A stretch of 50,711 nt of DNA from Nanobdellota archaeon (GCA_002687775.1 NZBF01000016.1:1-50711), one strand, 5' to 3'. Positions 24,732-33,072 are shown, counted from the stretch's first letter. Program-made: numbers and translations. Notes: generated by a model from the letters alone, not told the origin.

Positions 24732-25691
24732 TTAAGCTTCTGGTTCAGTTTTGCCATTGACTGCCATTTGACGATTAAATTTGGATACATCTTGATGCAA
24801 GTGTGTAGGAGCATATTTTAAATCGGATTCGGTGATATCAAGCTCCATGGCAATGTTCTTGTAATTGCTCTTTCCTGAATAAAGATCTGCCACCATATCC
24901 ATTGCTTCCCCCTTGCCAATAACACCAGCTATTTGCTTACTGGCAACGCGAACAGCTGCATTAACTTGAATGGGATCTATGTATGAAACTCCATCTTTGG
25001 TCACTTCTGCAATGCTCATGAATCCTCCCACTCCCGCATTAGCCGTCGCGGCAGCGCAAGCGAGTGAAATGAAATAGAACGTCTGTTCTGGTTTTATCTG
25101 ATCCCAATCCATTCCTGAAACCTGAGTCGCAAGGTAGGCACCAGCCAAATCTCCACCAGTTCCGTCCGCGAAAGCGGAGACAATATCTAATTTGCCCATC
25201 ACAGCTCCGCGATGATCAGGCAATTGAAATTTTGAAAATGATTGTGCTTTTTTGTCATATCCTAGAATGTGTAATGAACCTACCCCATGTCGAACAGCGT
25301 CACGAACTTGACCATTGAATTGATCTACCGCCTGAGAAAATTCCCTAGAAGTCAATTCTTCACGTTTTGCGGGGTCTGAAATCATTCGATATTTAGTTTC
25401 TATTCCTGTTTGAATCTGACCAAGCTGCCTCTGGTATCTAATCTCGTGTTTAACCTGTTGATCTCTTTCCAATTCATCAATAAGACCTTGAAAAGTAGCC
25501 GCATTGGAATTTCCAACAAAATCCATGGCGTCAGTAACAACGACACCACTCCCATTTCCAACAAGAACGCCATGATAATCGTCGGCCTTGAGAAGAATAC
25601 TTTTTTCTGCATCATCCGAACTACGAGCCTGACCGAGACCAACTTCACTGTCAACTCCAATCATATTATTAACAATAACATTTAACGTCAT
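24732..25691 (-). CDS. Hypothetical protein, possibly Ntn-hydrolase-like
   Basis: A 319-aa soluble protein. It contains blocks vaguely like proteasome/HslV subunits: GVVVTDAMDFVGNSNAATFQGLIDELERD (residues about 48-76), SLHILGYDKK, SAFADGTGGDLAGAYLAT (about 168-185) and TKDGVSYIDPIQVNAAVR. No N-terminal Thr/Ser is exposed at the start chosen. GATTTATAAACAAG is about 33 nt upstream, supporting the start. It lies 19 nt before the deacetylase gene on the same strand and may belong to that transcript. I do not recognise the family. Confidence 0.5.
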   Translation of the reverse strand: MTLNVIVNNMIGVDSEVGLGQARSSDDAEKSILLKADDYHGVLVGNGSGVVVTDAMDFVGNSNAATFQGLIDELERDQQVKHEIRYQRQLGQIQTGIETKYRMISDPAKREELTSREFSQAVDQFNGQVRDAVRHGVGSLHILGYDKKAQSFSKFQLPDHRGAVMGKLDIVSAFADGTGGDLAGAYLATQVSGMDWDQIKPEQTFYFISLACAAATANAGVGGFMSIAEVTKDGVSYIDPIQVNAAVRVASKQIAGVIGKGEAMDMVADLYSGKSNYKNIAMELDITESDLKYAPTHLHQDVSKFNRQMAVNGKTEPEA

Positions 25692-25788
25692 AATCTATAT
25701 AGTGGAGTATACTTGTTTATAAATCTTTTTGTTATTTGATAGTAGTATAAGAATAACATTTATAAAGAAATATATTAAAAATAATTGT

Positions 25789-26622
25789 ATGAAAACATTT
25801 GGTACGTATGATGGAGAACCATTTGATGAACTGCCAGTAAGTTTGCATAGAGAAACAATCAGAGAATTCTTCCAAGAGGAACTGAAAGACATTATGCCCT
25901 TTGAAGATTTTGGAGAAATGATGCATGATTATAACCGATACATGGGGCGTAGTGCTAGGAAATTTGATTCTCGCTATTATAAAAAATTAGCACAAACTGA
26001 CAGAGAAAAAGTCCGGCGAGAAGTTGCACAAGAATATAAAAAATTATTTAATTGGATGGGTAAGCGAGAGGCAGCTTTTGTTGGTTATTCAAATGTTGAG
26101 GAGGGAGCCCAGTTCTTGGAAATGATTGCAGATAGCGTGGAAGAAGATGATAGAGTTATTGTTGACAATGGTTGTGGTTCTGGCCTGCATATGACGGCAC
26201 TAGCAAGATTATTCCCAGATAAACGATTTATTGGAATTGATATTTCTGATGTTCTCATTGATATTGCGAAAGAGCTTGCTGACAAGTATGCATTAAGTAA
26301 CTGTGAGTTCCTAGCAATGGATCGAGCCGATGCTCCGTTTGAAGATAATTCAGTAGACGTTTTATACATTAAAAGTGGTTTGGCAGAAGTTAGCCTTGCG
26401 CCATTCCTTGAAGAAGAAAAAAACGAAGATGGAGTTGCTCTTGATCTCATTGAGTCCACGGTGAGAAATTACCGTATGCTCAAACCAGGTGGAGTACTAC
26501 TTACATTCCAGCATGTTCATGGAAAGATTGGAAGGGAAACACCCCACTTTACTTACGAAAGTTCTGTGTACTGGGGAGATCCAAGACATGATTTTAATGT
26601 ATCCATATGTTATAGAAAATAA
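25789..26622 (+). CDS. Class I SAM-dependent methyltransferase
   Basis: A 277-aa methyltransferase. An N-terminal helical domain (about residues 1-110) precedes motif I VIVDNGCGSGLHMTAL, the acidic loop FIGIDISDVLIDIA, and FEDNSVDVLYIKSG. Post-motif LKPGGVLLTFQHVHG is typical. Substrate unknown. The start is 25789 because CATTTATAAAG lies about 30 nt upstream; a longer in-frame start would precede the TATA box. Directly downstream lies a structured convergent intergenic region. Confidence 0.82.
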   Translation: MKTFGTYDGEPFDELPVSLHRETIREFFQEELKDIMPFEDFGEMMHDYNRYMGRSARKFDSRYYKKLAQTDREKVRREVAQEYKKLFNWMGKREAAFVGYSNVEEGAQFLEMIADSVEEDDRVIVDNGCGSGLHMTALARLFPDKRFIGIDISDVLIDIAKELADKYALSNCEFLAMDRADAPFEDNSVDVLYIKSGLAEVSLAPFLEEEKNEDGVALDLIESTVRNYRMLKPGGVLLTFQHVHGKIGRETPHFTYESSVYWGDPRHDFNVSICYRK

Positions 26623-26708
26623 CCCATCAAGTCTTTCGAGTATGGTTTTACAACAACCGTTAACCAATTGGATTTTACAGTCTAACCACTTCTTTCGACC
26701 CTGATGGG
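26623..26708 (-). ncRNA. Putative structured RNA between convergent genes
   Basis: CCCATCA (26623-26629) pairs with TGATGGG (26702-26708), closing an 86-nt element that begins right after a stop codon. On the minus strand it contains two copies each of TCGAAAG and TGTAAAA arranged nearly symmetrically, and a CCAATTGG palindrome. TTTTTATA on the minus strand (about 26731-26738) lies about 24-30 nt before the 5' end, and TTATTTTC follows the 3' end, so a short transcript is plausible. A cloverleaf fails at the T-arm. A bidirectional terminator is the simple alternative. Confidence 0.4.
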
Positions 26709-26746
26709 CTAACAAAAGTAAATCTTTTAGCTATAAAAAAGTATCG

Positions 26747-27691
26747 TTATGATAATTCTGTTATTAAGCGACCAAGAACGTCCCGATCATGTCGAATGAA
26801 TCTTCCATCTTGACGCATTTGTTCTATAAAAACATGGTCGCCTGTTAAATCATTTACAACAGGATAGGATTTTTCTTCTGCATATCTTGCTAAGGATTCA
26901 GAATCTAAACTGTTTTCATTACACACAACATAGTTTACTGATTGTCCAAGATAATGTTCAATAGTTGACACGAATTTACTCGTAGGATATCTATCTGTTT
27001 CACCGTGTTTCGTCATCATATTACAAACATAAACAATTTTTGCTGTGCTTGACGCAATAGCTTCAGGAACCCCATTTACTAATAAATTTGGTATCACACT
27101 TGTGTATAAATCACCTGGACCAACCACAAGGATGTCTGCATTTCTTAATTTCTCTGCTGCTTTAGGATTTACTTGTGCAGATGGTTGTAAATATACATAA
27201 TTAATCGGTGCTCTTTCATATTCAGCGATGTCAATTTTGGATTCCCCTTCAATCACTTTGCCGTCAGTTAACCGTGCACATAACATAGCATTATCAAATG
27301 ATACAGGATAAGCACCACCTTTTAGTCGAAGTATTTTTGATAATTTGCCAATACCGGTGCCTTTGCCCCAAATACCTTCCGCTGCAGCTAAGATTAGATT
27401 TCCAATTGAGTGTTCTGCAACACCATTTTCGAAACGATACTGAAACAATGTTCGCATGACATTTTCTTGATCATCTTCCTCAGGATCATCATCTGCTAGT
27501 GCAATTAAACATCTTCTCAAATCGCCAGGTGGTAGAATACCTAATTCATCTCTAAGTTGACCAGTACTTCCACCAGAATCAAATGTGTTAACTATAGCAT
27601 TCAGAGATATGTCATTTTCCGTATATCTTTTCAATCCCTTTAGAATTGTGTGGCTTCCCGTACCTCCACCAACCACTGTGACTTCTTTCAT
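26747..27691 (-). CDS. YvcK/CofD-like protein (gluconeogenesis factor family)
   Basis: A 314-aa Rossmann-like protein starting MKEVTVVGGGTGSHTILKGL. The block VNTFDSGGSTGQLRDELGILPPGD and the later HSIGNLILAA are typical of the CofD/YvcK fold; LVVGPGDLYTSVIPNLLV is the YvcK-type phosphate-binding loop. CofD makes F420 from LPPG, while YvcK affects carbon use and cell shape and binds UDP-GlcNAc in bacteria. This sequence looks closer to YvcK. The start at 27691 is preferred: TTTTTTAAATCCC lies about 30 nt upstream, inside the longer open frame. Confidence 0.85.
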   Translation of the reverse strand: MKEVTVVGGGTGSHTILKGLKRYTENDISLNAIVNTFDSGGSTGQLRDELGILPPGDLRRCLIALADDDPEEDDQENVMRTLFQYRFENGVAEHSIGNLILAAAEGIWGKGTGIGKLSKILRLKGGAYPVSFDNAMLCARLTDGKVIEGESKIDIAEYERAPINYVYLQPSAQVNPKAAEKLRNADILVVGPGDLYTSVIPNLLVNGVPEAIASSTAKIVYVCNMMTKHGETDRYPTSKFVSTIEHYLGQSVNYVVCNENSLDSESLARYAEEKSYPVVNDLTGDHVFIEQMRQDGRFIRHDRDVLGRLITELS

Positions 27692-27749
27692 TGCTGAAAT
27701 CTTTTTGTTGGGATTTAAAAAAGTGATGGAATAGAAGAACATTACGTAT

Positions 27750-28325
27750 TTACTTAAGAATTAGTTTAGCAGCATTTCCTGCAATATTGCTAGATGATCC
27801 TTCAAGAAAAAAATGCAAACCGAGTTCAACCGGGAAAAGGACAATTCCCGAAATCAACAAGGTGGAAAAAGACTGACCCATAGTGATACCATGAGAAACA
27901 CTCACTGCTTTCAATCTGAAATAGATAATAAGAACTAAAGTAATCAAAGCCAGTGGTAGAAGGATAAACCCACTTACACCCGGTATTAATCCAAGGAATT
28001 TGCTAAAAATAGTAAAAATATGTGTATAGCCCAGACAACTGAATATACCCCAATAGTTACCCCTCCCACCATAAATACTTCTCCCAAAGTAGGATACAAG
28101 GGCTGCTACGACAAAAGTGGACCCAATATGCCACACAAACGTAAACAGAGAATTAACTGTCACTCCATCCATAAATCCAAAAAGACTGAGAATAAAAATA
28201 ATCCCCAAAGCTCCGGGCAAAAATGCCTTGCCATTTTCGTTAATTTTCTGAAAAGCGACTGACGGAGTAGTAAAGAAATCCTTGAGGATAAATATGTTAT
28301 CTGACAATGCAGTCACCTCTACCAT
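27750..28325 (-). CDS. Yip1-domain membrane protein
   Basis: A 191-aa integral membrane protein with about five hydrophobic helices (for example FLPGALGIIFILSLFG, FVWHIGSTFVVAALVSYFG, FILLPLALITLVLIIYF). The layout (PSVAFQKINENGKAFLP, then GGRGNYWGIFSCLGYTHIF) matches Yip1-family proteins, which in archaea are often DUF1282-like and of unknown role. TATTTAAAC (about 28345) lies about 25 nt upstream. It stands alone between yvcK and tRNA-Gly. Confidence 0.7.
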   Translation of the reverse strand: MVEVTALSDNIFILKDFFTTPSVAFQKINENGKAFLPGALGIIFILSLFGFMDGVTVNSLFTFVWHIGSTFVVAALVSYFGRSIYGGRGNYWGIFSCLGYTHIFTIFSKFLGLIPGVSGFILLPLALITLVLIIYFRLKAVSVSHGITMGQSFSTLLISGIVLFPVELGLHFFLEGSSSNIAGNAAKLILK

Positions 28326-28451
28326 TTAATTGAAAGATAATTTCGTAGTTTAAATACTTTCTTATTTACTGCATTTTTCAGATAAAAAGAATTCATTAAC
28401 TATCTGAACATCAATGGTTCTAGAAAAGACATGCGCCGGCCGGGATTCGAA

Positions 28452-28479
28452 TATCCGGACGTAAACAACGTTCACATCT
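28452..28479 (-). other. tRNA-Gly intron 2 (53/54, T-arm)
   Basis: A 28-nt intron in a strict BHB motif: exon TCCG pairs with intron CGGA, bulges are GGA and TAT, and the intron stem GATGTGAAC/GTTTACGTC has 9 pairs (two wobbles) with loop GTT. Cutting after the second base of each bulge gives a perfect T-arm, CCGGG-TTCGAAT-CCCGG. Confidence 0.95.
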
Positions 28480-28494
28480 CCCGGATCACCGGCT

Positions 28495-28530
28495 CACATC
28501 AAAGTGAGCAGTCATTAACCACTGACCTTT
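28495..28530 (-). other. tRNA-Gly intron 1 (37/38)
   Basis: A 36-nt intron. Exon CTTC pairs with intron GATG (one U-U mismatch), bulges are CAA and TGA (3 nt each), and AAGGT pairs with ACTTT as the intron stem, with an inner CAGT/ACTG hairpin. Cutting after the second base of each bulge rebuilds the CTTCCAA anticodon loop. Confidence 0.9.
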
Positions 28531-28601
28531 TGGAAGGCCGGGATTCTAGCCATTAAACTACCGGCGCACAAATGTGTTAAGAAGTGAATTTCTTTATAAA
28601 A

Positions 28602-29825
28602 TTAACCGTTGGAAGCAGATTTTATACGTTCCTCAGCCATGGCATTAGAAATCGAACGCGTATTTTGACCCGTCTCTTTAGAACGTTGTAAAATTTCACT
28701 AACAGTGTTCCCAATATCCCTTGCCTTAGAGAATGCTGCCTCGTGATCAAATGTTGTTCCTTGACGTCTTGCAAGATGGCCAAAGTGAACGTTGATAAGT
28801 CCGCCAGCATTAGCTGCATAGTCAGGAACCCAAGTAATGCCAGCGTCATGGAGTGCTGCTGCATCGATTTCTGGATTCGTTAACTGATTATTTTCAGGAC
28901 CACAAATTATTTTGCAACCTGACTCGACTAATTGAGAGAGATATTTGGTGCCTGCACTATGTCTCGCAGCTGCTGGAATAAACACATCTATTCCTGTTCT
29001 ATTATCACCATCATCAGTCCCAAATAACCGCTCATCTGACCGACGCTGTAGTTTTTTGTTTAATCCAAGTTCTCGCGCTCTATCTTTAAATTTATCTGCG
29101 CGATCACCAGCTTTATCATGATAAAAAATGACTTCTGGATCCAAGTGAATAAGTCCTGGAAATTCCGCCCGAACGGAGTTATAAATTGGCTCATCTGGAA
29201 ATCCAAATACCAAATAACTGGCAACGCTTCCTGCACCTTTCAATGCAAATCGCAATCCTTCAAATGATGATATGCCCCAATCTTTTAGCGATGCTTTAAG
29301 AGATTGATACACTCCAAATGCAGTCACTGGTGAAGGATTTCCGCTATGTGCTGATAAACCAACAACATGATCCGTGAAATGTGATAAATAATCCATGTCA
29401 TCAGTTCCCGTTCCTACATCCTCCGCTGTAATGTATCGACCATTCAACCTATTAACCATTTTTGCAAATGATTGAAGTAACATTTGACCATCCTCAGAAA
29501 GAACTACCCGGTCTTCTAATGTTTCAGGGTCAGTAGTATTTGTGTGAACTTCACTCCGAGAGTCAGCAAAGATAACAGATTTTCCACCACCATAAGGAAC
29601 ATCAGCTAATGCAGATTTGTACGTCATGCCATGAGCCAATTCCTGCGCATTTTTTCTCGCTTCAAAGGCAGAGGGATATATCTTTATGCGACAACCACCA
29701 AGCGCTGGACCACGATTTAAATCATCAAGAGCAATGTACGCACGAACCATACGCTTACCATTCCATAGTTCATCCTCAAAAACTCTCGGTAAACTTTCTT
29801 TGTCAACATCCCAATAAGAACCCAT
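28602..29825 (-). CDS. Glu/Leu/Phe/Val dehydrogenase (leucine dehydrogenase-like)
   Basis: A 407-aa NAD(P)-dependent amino acid dehydrogenase that interconverts an amino acid and its 2-oxo acid with ammonia. The substrate domain has GPALGGCRIKIYPS, the catalytic-Lys loop ADVPYGGGKSVIF, and YITAEDVGTGTDDMDYL. The Rossmann half includes FALKGAGSVASYLVFG, VFIPAAARHSAG and GPENNQLTNPE. This set is nearer leucine/valine dehydrogenase than hexameric glutamate dehydrogenase; exact specificity is not readable. TATA-like ATTTAAAGC lies upstream, inside an AATCCTCA/TGAGGATT inverted repeat (about 29836 and 29877). Confidence 0.88.
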   Translation of the reverse strand: MGSYWDVDKESLPRVFEDELWNGKRMVRAYIALDDLNRGPALGGCRIKIYPSAFEARKNAQELAHGMTYKSALADVPYGGGKSVIFADSRSEVHTNTTDPETLEDRVVLSEDGQMLLQSFAKMVNRLNGRYITAEDVGTGTDDMDYLSHFTDHVVGLSAHSGNPSPVTAFGVYQSLKASLKDWGISSFEGLRFALKGAGSVASYLVFGFPDEPIYNSVRAEFPGLIHLDPEVIFYHDKAGDRADKFKDRARELGLNKKLQRRSDERLFGTDDGDNRTGIDVFIPAAARHSAGTKYLSQLVESGCKIICGPENNQLTNPEIDAAALHDAGITWVPDYAANAGGLINVHFGHLARRQGTTFDHEAAFSKARDIGNTVSEILQRSKETGQNTRSISNAMAEERIKSASNG

Positions 29826-29953
29826 GAATTTTCGTAATCCTCATGCTTTAAATATTTATTGCAACCCAAAACTAGTTGAGGATTTGAAAATTTAGATGTT
29901 TCATAACTATAAAATCCAAAAAGTATATAAAATAAAAAGGCAATTCTTACAAA

Positions 29954-30469
29954 ATGGATGAACTAGGCGGCCAACCGTGCCCAATTTGTAACGAGAAAAC
30001 GTTAACATTACGAGAAGAAGAAATGGAAGTTCCTCACTTTGGACACGTATTCATGTTCTCAATGAGTTGTTCAAGTTGCAACTATCACAAAGGAGACATT
30101 GAACCTGCTCAACCAAAAGAACCAGCAAAATATACATTAGAAGTCAGTTCCGAAGATGACTTAAACATTCGAATTGTGAAGTCAGGAAATGCAAGTATAA
30201 AAATCCCGCATGTTATTACGCAAGATCCAGGTCCTGCTTCTGAAGGATATATCACCAATGTTGAAGGATTGATTGAGAAAGTCAAAGCTATCATTCAAGC
30301 TGCAGCTGAAAGTGAGGATGAAAAGTCTGATCGGAAGAAAGCAAAGAATTTGATTAAGAAATTGAACAAGGTAATTTTTGGAAAAGAAAAATTAAAAATT
30401 ATCATTGAAGATCCTACTGGAAATTCAGCTATTATTTCTGATAAGGCGGTTAAGAGTAAATTGAAATAA
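29954..30469 (+). CDS. ZPR1 zinc-finger domain protein
   Basis: A 171-aa archaeal ZPR1-like protein: one Zn-finger CPICNEKTL...SCSSCNYHKGD (CxxC...CxxC; residues about 9-48), then the ZPR1 beta domain with RIVKSGNASIKIPHV, GPASEGYITNVEGLI and IIIEDPTGNSAII. In eukaryotes ZPR1 is a chaperone for eEF1A; the single-copy archaeal form is believed to be related. TATA box AGTATATAAAATAA lies about 22 nt upstream. It abuts the convergent glutaredoxin gene. Confidence 0.9.
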   Translation: MDELGGQPCPICNEKTLTLREEEMEVPHFGHVFMFSMSCSSCNYHKGDIEPAQPKEPAKYTLEVSSEDDLNIRIVKSGNASIKIPHVITQDPGPASEGYITNVEGLIEKVKAIIQAAAESEDEKSDRKKAKNLIKKLNKVIFGKEKLKIIIEDPTGNSAIISDKAVKSKLK

Positions 30470-30703
30470 TTATAAATGTTCTTCAATATATTCTATAATA
30501 TCTGCTGATTCCCCAATAAATTTTCCGTCAATGTCAATAACAGGAACAGTAGGAACGCCAGATTTTTCTAATAATTCTTTCCTTACAGGATCAAACCGGT
30601 CATTAGGAACTTCAACAGTTTCATATTCCAAATTCTTTTTGTCCAAAGCTACACGAACTTTCTGACAGTACGGGCAGTGTTCAAATTGATAGAGTGTTAT
30701 CAT
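30470..30703 (-). CDS. Glutaredoxin
   Basis: A 77-aa dithiol glutaredoxin with active site CPYC (residues 10-13) in YQFEHCPYCQKVRVAL, the cis-Pro loop GVPTVPVIDIDG, and the C-terminal GESADIIEYIEEHL that binds a low-molecular-weight thiol in the glutathione type. It reduces disulfides. ATTTAAATATAA lies about 20-25 nt upstream of the ATG. It ends 1 nt from the ZPR1 stop. Confidence 0.9.
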   Translation of the reverse strand: MITLYQFEHCPYCQKVRVALDKKNLEYETVEVPNDRFDPVRKELLEKSGVPTVPVIDIDGKFIGESADIIEYIEEHL

Positions 30704-30736
30704 GATAGTTCGTATGTTTGATTATATTTAAATATT

Positions 30737-30780
30737 TTTTCAAAAGCAGGAGAAAGCTTTGCTTGCCGGCGCTTTGAAAA
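30737..30780. promoter_or_regulatory. Inverted repeat between divergent grx and lrp promoters
   Basis: TTTTCAAAAGC (30737-30747) pairs with GCTTTGAAAA (30771-30780) with one unpaired A, around a 23-nt loop. It lies between the two divergent TATA boxes, so an operator for the Lrp-like regulator downstream is possible. A second TTTTCAAAAG follows at about 30790. Confidence 0.4.
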
Positions 30781-30832
30781 CTTCCCAAATTTTCAAAAGT
30801 AATATAAAGATTAAGAGATCACATAATTTCTA

Positions 30833-31360
30833 TTGAATTTGTTAAATTTCTTTATACTTGGTATTGGAAAAAAACAATTTAGTTCTGCAAAGGTTGCTGA
30901 AAAAGAAAAAAAAGTGGACGCACTTGATAGAAATATCCTTCTAAGTTTATCACGGGATGCAAGAGTGAGTAATACTGCTTTAGCTAGAAAGTTCTCCGTT
31001 TCAAAGGATACTATTACCTACCGAATTAAAAATCTGGAAAGTTCTGGTGTAATTCGAGATTACCGACCAATTATTAATTACTCTGCATTAGGATTAAGCA
31101 TTAATTCTGTGTTGTTGAAAATATCTCCCTCTTCCGCATTTGAACAAGTGCTACGAGATAGTAAGTCAATATTATGGGCAACGAAAACAGTTGGGTATCA
31201 TAATCATTTGATATACGTTATTACCAAAAATTTAGAAGAGTTCCATGATGTTATTAATGAGATTAAAGAAAAGTTTGATGATGTCATCCAGACGTATGAA
31301 ATCCTGTTTGCATTTGAAGAATTGAAGTATAATTTCTTTGCAGAGTCAATAGTTGCCTGA
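30833..31360 (+). CDS. Lrp/AsnC-family transcription regulator
   Basis: A 175-aa regulator: N-terminal HTH (VDALDRNILLSLSRDARVSN, TALARKFSVSKDTITYRIKN) and a C-terminal RAM-like domain (YSALGLSINSVLLKI, ATKTVGYHNHLIYVIT, EFHDVINEIKEKF). Lrp proteins form dimers or octamers that sense amino acids. It starts with TTG, about 27 nt after TATA-like AATATAAAG (30801); the first ~25 residues precede the usual Lrp start. An inverted repeat upstream may be its own operator. Confidence 0.85.
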   Translation: MNLLNFFILGIGKKQFSSAKVAEKEKKVDALDRNILLSLSRDARVSNTALARKFSVSKDTITYRIKNLESSGVIRDYRPIINYSALGLSINSVLLKISPSSAFEQVLRDSKSILWATKTVGYHNHLIYVITKNLEEFHDVINEIKEKFDDVIQTYEILFAFEELKYNFFAESIVA

Positions 31361-31366
31361 TGCTGT

Positions 31367-32218
31367 TTATTTCCATTTCACTGAAACACCCAGGCGTCTT
31401 GATAAACTTTCCTTATGTGTCAATTTTGCGTAATCAACAACAACATCTTTGTTGAATTTTGCCATTCCGTCAAAAGTTTTCGGATGCGCAATCAAATCCT
31501 TCATTACAGTCAATGGAATAGTTGCAATGTCGGCACCCACAATGGCAGATTCACGAACTTGACGAACATTCCTCACAGATGCAGCAAGTACCTGAGTATT
31601 CATGTTATACTGTTTTAGCACACGTACACATTTGTCAACCAAATCAATTCCGGAAATGATACCATTATCATTATACACAATCTTCTCCCCAGCATGACCC
31701 TGAGCAGGGTAGTAATCCCACTTCTTAAATTTGGTTCCGCAATCTTCCCGTAACAGATCATCAATTCGGCCTGCGAATGGACTGACAAACGAAGCTCCTG
31801 CTTTCGCTGCCAAAAGTGCTTGTTCTGGTGTAAAGACTAATGTGCAATTGACAGGTATTTTCGACCTTGTTAAAGCACGTATGGCAGTAATTCCATCAAA
31901 ATGTGTACTATCTTTCTCTTTCAATGCTGGATTCACAGGAATTTTAATAACAACATTTTTTGCAACTTTGTTAAATATTTTGTACAATTGTTTCCCTTCA
32001 GCTATCATTCCAGTTGCATCAGTACTTGTTACTTCCAAACTTACTGGAGTTCCTTTAGCCCTTCTTAGAATTTTCTTAATGTAATCATTCCAATTCGTTT
32101 TCATCTTTGAAACAGCTTTCTTCATTAAACTTGGGTTTGTGGTGACGCCATCTGCGATACCCCAGTCGTACGCTTGTTTAATTTCTTCATAATCCGCAGA
32201 ATCGATAAACAGTTTCAT
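31367..32218 (-). CDS. Transaldolase / fructose-6-phosphate aldolase-like
   Basis: A 283-aa class I aldolase of the transaldolase family. It begins MKLFIDSADYEEIKQAYDWG, has GVTTNPSLMKK, the Schiff-base Lys in VVIKIPVNP (about residue 93), VNCTLVFTPEQALLAAKAGA, FVSPFAGRIDDL, and VLAASVRNVRQVRESAIVGA. It moves three-carbon units between sugar phosphates, the usual archaeal way to make or recycle pentoses. It overlaps a glutaredoxin-like gene by 4 nt on the same strand. Confidence 0.92.
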   Translation of the reverse strand: MKLFIDSADYEEIKQAYDWGIADGVTTNPSLMKKAVSKMKTNWNDYIKKILRRAKGTPVSLEVTSTDATGMIAEGKQLYKIFNKVAKNVVIKIPVNPALKEKDSTHFDGITAIRALTRSKIPVNCTLVFTPEQALLAAKAGASFVSPFAGRIDDLLREDCGTKFKKWDYYPAQGHAGEKIVYNDNGIISGIDLVDKCVRVLKQYNMNTQVLAASVRNVRQVRESAIVGADIATIPLTVMKDLIAHPKTFDGMAKFNKDVVVDYAKLTHKESLSRRLGVSVKWK

Positions 32219-32442
32219 TTTTTAATTGCCTCCTTTAAGGCTGCCTCATCAAAACCGACAATGATTTCATCACCAGTGTTTATCACAGGCACACCAGGCT
32301 GACCTGAAAGTTCAAACATTTCTTTAGCTGCTTTTTCGTCTTTCTCAACATCCTTTTCTTTATATTTTACATTATTAGCTTTGAAGAATTCTTTAGTTTT
32401 TTGGCACCATGGACAGGATTGTTTAGTATAAATTGTAATCAT
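32215..32442 (-). CDS. Glutaredoxin-like protein
   Basis: A 75-aa thioredoxin-fold protein with active site CPWC (residues 9-12) in YTKQSCPWCQKTKEFFK and cis-Pro loop GQPGVPVINTGDEI, ending GFDEAALKEAIKK. The GFD ending resembles NrdH/archaeal glutaredoxin-like redoxins that use thioredoxin reductase rather than glutathione. Cotranscribed with transaldolase (4-nt overlap). Confidence 0.9.
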   Translation of the reverse strand: MITIYTKQSCPWCQKTKEFFKANNVKYKEKDVEKDEKAAKEMFELSGQPGVPVINTGDEIIVGFDEAALKEAIKK

Positions 32443-32487
32443 GATATCACCTGGTGTGAAGTAATAATTTGGGGTTTATAATTGTTT

Positions 32488-33072
32488 TTATGCTTCTCCA
32501 AACCTTTTCCTTACAACATCCCAATCAATAGCGTTAACAAACGCTTTGATATACTCAGCTTTATTCAAACCGTAATCAGTGATAAACGCATGTTCAAACA
32601 CATCCATTACTAGAAGTGGAACTGCACCAGCAAGATGACCAGCATCATGTTCATTGATCCACTGGCAGAATAATTTCTTTGCAACAGGGTCATAATACAT
32701 TACAACCCATCCAATTCCCCTCATACTTCCAACAGAAACAAAAGTATCCATGCGCGCCTGGACAGAACCTAGACTCTTAGCCATTTGTTGAGCTAAAAGA
32801 GAATCTTCTGGTAATGTTTTTTTGTCTTTACTCATATTTTCAAAATATAATTCGTGCAATCGCATACCATTGAATTCCCAACCAAACCGTCTCTTCAACT
32901 CAGCGAATTCTGGTGTTGCAGTTTTGCCTTCTTGAATCATTGTTTTTAACGTTCCAGTTAGTTTATTCGTATTCGTTACATACCCAGCATACAGTTTGAA
33001 ATGGTTTTGTAGTAATTTATCGCTGAAACCTGGTGTTCCTAATAAATGTGAAAAATCTTTTTGTTCATACAT
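32488..33072 (-). CDS. Superoxide dismutase (Fe/Mn family)
   Basis: A 194-aa Fe/Mn superoxide dismutase. Metal ligands: His in LLQNHFKLYAGYVTNTN (first ligand), His in MRLHELYFENM (second), and DVFEHAF (Asp and His, third and fourth). The usual His-His-x2-Tyr of the first helix is changed (KLYAGYV), as in some archaeal members. It protects against superoxide, so the cell meets oxygen at times. A 33-residue membrane peptide gene lies 12 nt upstream on the same strand. Confidence 0.93.
   Translation of the reverse strand: MYEQKDFSHLLGTPGFSDKLLQNHFKLYAGYVTNTNKLTGTLKTMIQEGKTATPEFAELKRRFGWEFNGMRLHELYFENMSKDKKTLPEDSLLAQQMAKSLGSVQARMDTFVSVGSMRGIGWVVMYYDPVAKKLFCQWINEHDAGHLAGAVPLLVMDVFEHAFITDYGLNKAEYIKAFVNAIDWDVVRKRFGEA

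Larger units (their letters stand above)
28432..28567 (-). tRNA. tRNA-Gly(UCC) with two introns
   Basis: Acceptor GCGCCGG/CCGGCGC with discriminator A, D-arm GTTTAATGGCTAGAAT, anticodon TCC at 28534-28532 in loop CTTCCAA, anticodon stem CCGGC/GCCGG, and T-arm CCGGG-TTCGAAT-CCCGG once two introns are removed: 36 nt at 37/38 (28530-28495) and 28 nt at 53/54 (28479-28452). The spliced tRNA is 72 nt. CCA is not encoded. TATA box TTTTATAAAG on the minus strand (about 28590-28599) lies about 28 nt upstream and TCTTTTC follows. Confidence 0.95.

Noticed and set aside
26623..26708. tRNA-Tyr-like gene
   Set aside because: Acceptor and a possible D-arm with GG can be drawn, but there is no anticodon stem partner and no T-arm.
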